The notes under the pieces are model-generated. The model searched no databases. It was not told the origin of the DNA and saw only the letters and a list, made by a program, of their open reading frames with translations. A program made the position numbers and the translations under genes. Positions 58,276 to 64,000 of a stretch of DNA of 64,000 nt are shown here, one piece after another; within the stretch, counting starts at the first letter, position 1; each line of letters begins with the position of its first letter. This stretch comes from Pythium myriotylum (taxonomy: Eukaryota; Oomycota; Peronosporomycetes; Pythiales; Pythiaceae). The stretch spans positions 434,001-498,000 of the forward strand of contig JALJCQ010000018.1 in the NCBI GenBank assembly GCA_023091665.1, in the 5' to 3' direction.

Positions 58276-59651
58276 GCACCAATAAAGGGCATTGGCCGTT
58301 TCATGATCTGCCGTCCTAAATTGGCTTCACACTTCAGAGCTGAGATTTGAGTTGGCTGGTCATGATGTCGCTGGATACGCATGATAGCTACGTAGACATA
58401 CTGTGCGTGTCCTCGGGCTCAGAGCGCAAATCACTTGAACGTCCTTACTGTCGAACTGACTTGTGACAAGAGAACCCGTCGGTCCCCGCACACTGATTCA
58501 CTATGGGTTTTGAGCAGCCCATGAAACTCCCATTGGAGGCGCGATGGCTTTTGTCAGGTAGATCGCGTGTGTATACTTTGCTGGATCCCAATATGATGCG
58601 TGTCGAGAGCACCTCAACACCTCCCATCCTTCGAATGTGGCTGTCCGGAGTTCCCCAGCAAGTCTCGTGTCCTTCCTGTTACGTCCATGGAAATGGACAA
58701 GGTCTCCAACCATGTGTCGACAATAGTGCAAAACCTGCAGCTACGACGAGTCTCGAGAATCCTCGCATTATGCTTGTCAATTGTCGTCCAAGTGGTCTTC
58801 GACGCCGAAAAAACACCGAGCGCTTCTGCCAAGCCGAGCCTGAATCGCACTTTCTCGATAAACTCTCACCCTGAGCTGATGATACGAGTTCACGTACGTC
58901 TGTGTGAATGATGTAAAATTGGAGGCTGGAGCATCGTCACGCCTGGTCGCTCTCTGTTGTGCAAGTCGGGGTTCCACTCGGGCAAGCTCGTTGAATCCAC
59001 TTTCCATCGATGGGAAACGCACCATCACTGCTGCCACCTTGGACCCAACACCGTCATGCATGATGTTTTCGAGCAGCGTTCACAGCGAGCCCACCTGGGA
59101 AAGCTCCTTCTCATCCGATTGTTCGATTGGCTTCAGACTCTGAAACGAACTCGCGGTTGCGATAAGGCGCCGCATAATTGCGTTACCAGCGACGAACCAC
59201 ATCGCTTCAGTATTTTCGGGTCTTCTGTTCACTGGATTTACGGGAGCTCTTGCTGGTGGCATTTCGTTTCTAGGATCTTCTTGTTCAATCCACTCATCTC
59301 TAGGAGCAACGTGAAAACCTTCGAGTGGTCTCGATCCTCCACCAGTGGCAATATCCAAAACTTCCAAGCTCTCCAGCACGAACACGATTCTCCACACCAC
59401 GACACGACCTCGTGCGAGTTAAAAGCGAAGCGATCGTGCCTAGGTTCGGTGTCAGTCGTAACACCCGTCGACAGTCCACATTATCACCACGGAGCTCCTC
59501 GCCACTTTATTCTCGCCACCACACTCGACACACACCACATCCTCGCGATACCCCCCTCGTCTCGAACGCTCTTCACACTTTTCCATTCGCCGCCCATTCC
59601 CCTCGGCTAAGTACGACTCCTCGCATCAGTAACCCCTCTCACATCTTCTCC
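58276..59651. other. Intergenic region
   Basis: Shared upstream region of the kinesin and TFIIA genes. Frames on both strands lack domains. No signal is recognised. Confidence 0.5.
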
Positions 59652-60005
59652 ATGGACGGCTACCGCCCGACGCTGCTGGGCCGCGCGCTCGCCGACGCGC
59701 TGCGAGACCTCGAGGCGGCCGGCGAGCTTGGCGCGCACGAGAGCGACGCGCTCTTCGCGCTCTTCGACGACGTCATGGCGCGCGAGGTCGCGGCCGCGCC
59801 GACGCACGGCGCGATGGAGGTCGAGGGCGCGGCGCGCGCGTTCAACCGCTTCATGGATCGATGGACTGTCCATGCGACGGTGCCGACGGCGCGCGGCGTG
59901 CGGCTGGACGGCGTGCCACTGCCGCTCGAGACGCCCGGCGACGCCGTCGAGATGCTGGTCAAGCTCCATGGTGCTGCGAGCAAGGCCCGGAAGAAACGCA
60001 AGTAG
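59652..60005 (+). CDS. TOA2: TFIIA small (gamma) subunit
   Basis: A 117-residue protein, about the usual 105-125 length. The N-terminal helical part, MDGYRPTLLGRALADALRDL, matches the family signature YR-x3-LG-x-AL-x-DAL. LFALFDDVMA corresponds to the second helix. The beta-barrel part has GAARAFNRFMDRWTVHATV, matching the FRG-x-L-x-TYRFCD-x-VWTF region, although the cysteine is absent and the C-terminal half is shortened. A basic KARKKRK tail ends the protein. With TFIIA alpha/beta it stabilises TBP on promoter DNA in the nucleus. An ORF extending upstream (from 59325) is open, but the first residues before this Met carry no conservation. Confidence 0.85.
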   Translation: MDGYRPTLLGRALADALRDLEAAGELGAHESDALFALFDDVMAREVAAAPTHGAMEVEGAARAFNRFMDRWTVHATVPTARGVRLDGVPLPLETPGDAVEMLVKLHGAASKARKKRK

Positions 60006-60430
60006 AAACGATAGAAACGAATACACGTTTTCTCGGCAATAATGCAGGATGCTATAGTAGAGGGAGCACGAGGTTTTACCTCTGGTAGACGGTAAAACCT
60101 CGACCACGTGCCTGGGGCGCGTGGCCCCCCTGCCCTCCTGGCCGTACGCTGCCAGTCAGGAGCTCCGCCAGATATCCGACAGGTGAGTGGAGCCGATGAC
60201 GACGAGAGCGCCGCGCAGACGCCGCGTAGGCGTTCGGGAACGGGTCGCGGGCGGCGCTCGCCACGCGCATCGTGTAGCGCGCGCGCTGCGCTACGCGGAG
60301 AGCCCCTCCGCGCCGTCTGGGACCCCGTGGAAGCCGAGAACCGCGCTGGCGAAAATCGCGCGTCTCTTAAAAAAAACACCACATGCGAACCGAGCCTGAC
60401 GCCTGTTGTTGTGGTTGCCTGTCGGTAGAG
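60006..60430. other. Intergenic region with hairpin
   Basis: About 425 bp between TFIIA and OSCP. It contains a perfect 12-bp stem at 60069-60102. Confidence 0.6.
60069..60102. repeat. Perfect 12-bp hairpin
   Basis: Arms cgaggttttacc (60069-60080) and ggtaaaacctcg (60091-60102) with a 10-nt loop, 64 bp after the TFIIA stop. Confidence 0.9.
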
Positions 60431-61114
60431 ATGCTTTCGTCGTCGATCAAGACTGCGTGCCGCCAGGCCGTGCCGGCCAACGCGCGCGCCTTTGCCGGCA
60501 AGGCCGTGGCCCCGGAGGTCGCCGAGCTCGGCGGCTTCGGTCTCATGACGCAGCCCAAGCTCCAGCTCTTCGGCATCCACGCCCGCTACGCCAACGCGCT
60601 CTACTCGGTCGCCGCCAAGCAGAACAAGCTCGAGGCCGTCGAGAAGGAGCTGCTCTCGCTCGAGGAGACCATCAACAAGGAGCCCAACTTTGCCTCGTTC
60701 CTGAACGACCCGACCATCGCGCGTGCCTCCAAGAAGGAGGACATCGCCAAGGTCATGGAGCAGGCCAAGTTCTCCAAGCCGGTCGCCGGTCTCTTCGACG
60801 TGCTCGCGGAGAACGGCCGTCTCCCGGAGACGCTCGGCGTGATCGCCTCGTACAAGCAGCTCATGGGCGCCTACCGTGGCGAGGTCAAGGCCAAGGTCAC
60901 GTCGGCCGACCCGCTCTCCAAGGCCCAGCTCGACCAGGTCAAGAAGGCCCTCGGCAGCCGCATCCAGAAGGACGAGGTGCTCCTGCTCGAGACCGTCGTG
61001 GACCCGGAGATCCTCGGTGGCCTCAAGGTCCAGATCGGCAACTACTTCATCGACTTGTCGCTCCAGACCAAGATCGACAAGATCAACACACTGCTGCAGA
61101 ACACGAGCCAGTAG
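60431..61114 (+). CDS. ATP5O: Mitochondrial ATP synthase subunit OSCP (delta homologue)
   Basis: A 227-residue protein from ATG 60431. An upstream in-frame ATG (60383) would add a Cys-rich extension, whereas 60431 begins a typical basic mitochondrial presequence (MLSSSIKTACRQAVPANARAFAG). The mature part has the OSCP signature: GIHARYANALYSVAAKQNKL, the central helical bundle (LGVIASYKQLMGAYRGEVKA), and the C-terminal domain LLLETVVDPEILGGLKVQIG, then IDLSLQTKIDKINTLLQ. It links F1 to the peripheral stalk of complex V. Codon use is strongly GC3-biased, as expected for a highly expressed gene. Confidence 0.97.
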   Translation: MLSSSIKTACRQAVPANARAFAGKAVAPEVAELGGFGLMTQPKLQLFGIHARYANALYSVAAKQNKLEAVEKELLSLEETINKEPNFASFLNDPTIARASKKEDIAKVMEQAKFSKPVAGLFDVLAENGRLPETLGVIASYKQLMGAYRGEVKAKVTSADPLSKAQLDQVKKALGSRIQKDEVLLLETVVDPEILGGLKVQIGNYFIDLSLQTKIDKINTLLQNTSQ

Positions 61115-61538
61115 ACGTCGTCGTCAGCTCGACAGTCCGGCCGCCTCGAGTGGCCAAGTGGGCTGGCTTGCCGTCTTCGTTGCTGGGGACGCCTTTTCTG
61201 TCGGTCGAAGCGCCACACGAGAAAGCACAGTACGGAGCTGTCTTCCGCAAGAGGACTCCTCTGTTCGTAACGTAATGGGGAGATAATACAAACGTAAGAA
61301 ACAGAGCTCTCTCTCTCCTTGATCGATCGCTGCGTCGTGCCTTCTCGCTGTCCATGTTCGTGAGCACAAACGAGACGTCTTGGAGAAGCATGAGAAACCC
61401 TTCCACGGCACTGTCCCCAAACTGAATATACTGCACTCCCTACGATACACTACCGACCTGCCTCCCCGTCCGAGGCGCCGTGGCCTCTCTTTTCTCTGTC
61501 TAATCCCGCCTGTCGTTCCTCGCGTCCTGTTCATCATC
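61115..61538. other. Intergenic region between OSCP and Rab genes
   Basis: About 420 bp between the convergent stops of OSCP and the Rab gene. No gene is supported. Confidence 0.5.
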
Positions 61539-62289
61539 TTAGCAGCACTTGGACCCGCGCGTCTGGGTCTGTTTGACGTTGATCGTGGTGCTATCCATCC
61601 GTGGGATCGTGCGTCTCGAGCCGTCGAGTGCCGAGTCCTCGCGCGCCCGGTTCTTCATCTCCACTTCATGCCGCTTGAGCAGCTCTTCTCCGACCGACTC
61701 GAAGACGCTCGCGACGCCGTCGCCCGTCTTGGCGCTCGTCTTGAAGACCATGGCGCCGATCTCCTGGGCGAACTGCTGCGCCGCGCCGAAGTTAAAGCTC
61801 GTGGCGCAGTCACACTTGTTGCCGACGACCGCGAGCACAATGTCGTCGCCCACGTGCTGTCGTAGGTCTGCCAGTTGTCCATATATCCACACACACATAT
61901 CCCTTGGTGAGCTCCTCCCGTCCCCACGCATGTCCGTCTTCTCTCTCTCTCTAAACACCCCTGCACAACGCACCGTGGAGCCACTCCTTGATCTTCTCGA
62001 ACGTGCCGGCGTTCGTGACGTCGAAGACGAGGATCGCGGCCTTGGAGTTGCGGTAGTACATGGGCGCCATGGACCGGAAGCGCTCCTGGCCGGCCGTGTC
62101 CCAGATCTGGAGCGTCATCTTGCGGCGCTGCGGGCCGACGGCGATGCGCTTCTGGAGGAACGAGGCGCCGATGGTCGCGGACGTGGGCGTCGTGAACGAG
62201 CCGTGGCAGTAGCGCATGGTGATCGACGTCTTGCCCACGTCCGTGGCGCCCACGATCACGATCTTGCGGTCGATGCCGATGTCCTCCAT
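61539..62289 (-). CDS. Rab-family small GTPase, two exons
   Basis: Exon 1 is 61974-62289 and exon 2 is 61539-61867. A 106-nt intron (donor GTGCGT, acceptor GGCAG) joins them in frame as KIKEWLHDLRQHVGDD. The product is 214 residues. ATG 62289 (MEDIGIDRKIVIVG) was chosen because the upstream frame has no conservation. G1 is GATDVGKTS, switch I Thr lies in PTSATIGASFL, G3 is WDTAGQERF, G4 GNKCD and G5 TSAKT, so all nucleotide-binding motifs are present. The C-terminus SKCC is a double-geranylgeranylation motif. It is closest in look to the Rab5/Rab22 endosomal group (inference). It acts in vesicle traffic on an endomembrane. Confidence 0.94.
61868..61973 (-). other. Intron of Rab gene
   Basis: 106 nt, GTGCGT...GGCAG, phase 1. 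It includes a GA-rich run and restores the G4 and G5 exon in frame. Confidence 0.85.
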
Positions 62290-62604
62290 CGTGGCCTCCG
62301 CGACTGGCTCGGCTTGACGTGAGTGACCAGGGAACAACCAACGTTGGCGGTATTTTATTCGTTGTTCCGGCCTCGGCGGAAACCTTTCGGGAATTTTCGG
62401 GACATGACACAAACGGGCGGTTTTTTATGTTCGCGGTCGGACGGCAACGAAACGAAATAAATTACTTCCCGCAACCCACAAAGGGAGAATGTACCGCGAA
62501 CGCGGTACCGTCCGCGAAAGTTAACACCTGCGACAAGACATACTAACCGGAAGTATTGGAAAAGAGAGGGAGACATGTAGCCATTTGAGACACGAGAGAG
62601 ACGG
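62290..62604. other. Intergenic region between Rab and permease genes
   Basis: About 315 bp containing the upstream region of the Rab gene and the 3' side of the permease gene. Nothing specific is recognised. Confidence 0.45.
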
Positions 62605-64000
62605 TCAGGGCGCTCGGCCCACAAACGTGTCTGTGCATTCGCCGCGGTCCAGCGGCAGCACGGGCGTCATGGCGCGTTTCAAGTCGGCTCGAGGCTGCTT
62701 CTCCGTCGGCCTCTCGCTCTTGCTCTCGTCGGTCTCGTCGTCGGCGGCGTACGCGACAGTCCGTTTCGAACCCGGCGACACGGTCTCACTTAACGGGGTC
62801 ACGACCGGCGAAGGCTGCTTCGTCTCAGCCGCCGCTTCCATTTGTCTGGCTTCTACCGTGTGCGGAGCGACTGCGAGCGAGAGCTCGTACTCGACCTCGA
62901 CCAGCTTCGGGTTGCTGAAGTACCGGTAGAACGGCGTGGCGTCCGCGAGCCACTTGGCCACGGGCAGCGCCAGCGGCAGCGCCAGCGGCTTGGGCTCGCG
63001 CAGCGCCGCGGAGCTGCCGAACGGCCCGAGCCGCTTGGCCGCTGAAGTCTTGCGGGTCGGCTCGGCCTCGCTGTCGGCCGGGTCGGCGTGGACCACGGGC
63101 GTGTGCTTGGCGTTGATGTGGCGGTGGCGTTTGCGCGGCGGGTTCTTCTCGACGAGCTGCCGTTTCGACGTCTTCTTGCGGTTGAACTGCATGACGTGAG
63201 CCATGAGGAACACTTTGCTCTCCTGTTCGGAAAACGTCTGCCGCTGCTTGGCGTAGACCACGTAAAACACGGTGAGCAGCACGATGAGGCAGGCAAAGCC
63301 CGTGAACTCGACCCCGTTGCGGTCCTGGAAGCATGCGACCGAGACGAGCCCGATTATCCAGACCACGAGCGAAAACGCGGCGCCCGGGATCCCAAACGGG
63401 CTGCGGAACGTGCTCTCGCGCAAGCCCGGGTAGAATCGCTTGATGGAGATGTACCCGATGCACTGGCCCGAGTACCCGAGGAACGCCGCCGCAATGCAGA
63501 CATTGTACAGGTACGCCTCGATCGTTGGCACGAAGAAGACAATGAGCGAGAAGAGGTAGCTCAGCACGGTGCCCGTGATGACAGCGTTGATAGGCGTGTC
63601 GTACTTGTCCGATCTGCGAGCGAGCCCCGGTGGTAGAAGCTTGGACGTGGCCATGGCCGAGATCAGCTTGCCGTAGCCCCACATGAACCCAAACGTCGTG
63701 GCGTACATGGCTGGGATCGAAAAGAGCGTCGACATCTCGATAGAGATGCTGAACATGTTGTGGAAGCCGTTATCGAACGGCGCGAGCAGTTTGGCGACCT
63801 GGTTGAGACCCTTTGGCGGTAGCGACACGGTGACAAAAAAGACGACGACCCCAACGAGCGAGAGCGTGGTGATGCACGAGATCTGTGCGAATGGGATCTC
63901 ACGCGCCGCTTCCTTCACGTCGTCGCTTGCGAGGCTCAGCGCCTCGACACCCACGAAGAACCAGCAGGCCACGGGTAGCGACTTGATGAAGCCGTCAATG
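62605..64000 (-). CDS. APC-superfamily amino-acid/amine permease, C-terminal part (runs off right edge)
   Basis: The frame is open to the window edge, so the first membrane segments and the start are missing; the first codons here read DGFIKSLPVACWFFVGVEA. About seven hydrophobic segments follow, including VACWFFVGVEALSLASDDVK, ISCITTLSLVGVVVFFVTVS, a segment around MYATTFGFMWGYGKLI, ITGTVLSYLFSLIVFFVPTI, and PFGIPGAAFSLVVWIIGLVS. This matches the second half of APC-type permeases (12-helix amino-acid or ethanolamine transporters). A long hydrophilic cytosolic tail of about 200 residues is basic and Pro/Ser-rich, longer than in bacterial homologues. It probably imports amino acids or amines across the plasma membrane; the substrate cannot be inferred from this part. 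Confidence 0.88.
   Translation of the reverse strand, partial: IDGFIKSLPVACWFFVGVEALSLASDDVKEAAREIPFAQISCITTLSLVGVVVFFVTVSLPPKGLNQVAKLLAPFDNGFHNMFSISIEMSTLFSIPAMYATTFGFMWGYGKLISAMATSKLLPPGLARRSDKYDTPINAVITGTVLSYLFSLIVFFVPTIEAYLYNVCIAAAFLGYSGQCIGYISIKRFYPGLRESTFRSPFGIPGAAFSLVVWIIGLVSVACFQDRNGVEFTGFACLIVLLTVFYVVYAKQRQTFSEQESKVFLMAHVMQFNRKKTSKRQLVEKNPPRKRHRHINAKHTPVVHADPADSEAEPTRKTSAAKRLGPFGSSAALREPKPLALPLALPVAKWLADATPFYRYFSNPKLVEVEYELSLAVAPHTVEARQMEAAAETKQPSPVVTPLSETVSPGSKRTVAYAADDETDESKSERPTEKQPRADLKRAMTPVLPLDRGECTDTFVGRAP

Overview
The window comes from the nuclear genome of an oomycete (a Phytophthora/Pythium-type water mould). Supporting this are: nearly intronless genes with GC-rich third positions; only three recognisable introns (64, 67 and 106 nt); oomycete-style initiator/flanking core promoters just upstream of several ATGs; families known to be expanded in oomycetes (divergent bZIP, HGGG-type zinc fingers, short Ser/Thr kinases, PX-RING proteins, cyclic-nucleotide-gated channels); a Mutator-like transposon; and a kinesin-9, which fits a flagellated zoospore stage. 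The species cannot be fixed from sequence alone.

Layout. 1-7598: three tandem minus-strand cyclic-nucleotide-gated channel paralogues, the first cut by the left edge; the second and third share an almost identical 291-bp tract. 8375-17349: three short protein kinases with an unusual catalytic loop; an intact Mutator-like element with TIRs and a 9-bp target duplication lies between the second and third. 17385-18194: a globin with an acylation-type N-terminus, convergent with the third kinase. 18414-21305: a slicer-type Argonaute. 21484-33363: four secreted calcineurin-like phosphoesterase paralogues. Two are intact, one has a 1-nt frameshift, and one is broken by an internal inversion of about 0.83 kb. 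A zinc-finger gene and two repeat-rich intergenic regions sit among them. 34542-35576: a bZIP factor with Tyr at the usual Asn position. 35577-38103: gene-poor, with a LINE remnant.

38104-42186: three tandem PX-like/RING genes in different states of RING integrity. 44708-45737: a two-exon glutathione transferase. 46199-46927: a Myb factor. 47149-54305: four single-helix-turn-helix proteins. 56025-58275: a two-exon kinesin-9. From 59652 the window is a compact housekeeping block: TFIIA small subunit, mitochondrial ATP synthase OSCP, a two-exon Rab GTPase, and an APC-type amino-acid permease cut by the right edge.

The main theme is local duplication (channels, kinases, phosphoesterases, PX-RING, HTH), with visible gene conversion, frameshift and inversion among the copies. 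The most unusual items are the phosphoesterase gene with an inverted internal segment, the conversion tract in the channels, the channel pore sequence LLQGQG, the putatively acylated globin, and a cluster of eight AACCGTT (Myb-type) sites in front of one phosphoesterase gene. Introns, starts and domain limits were read by eye; no database search was possible.
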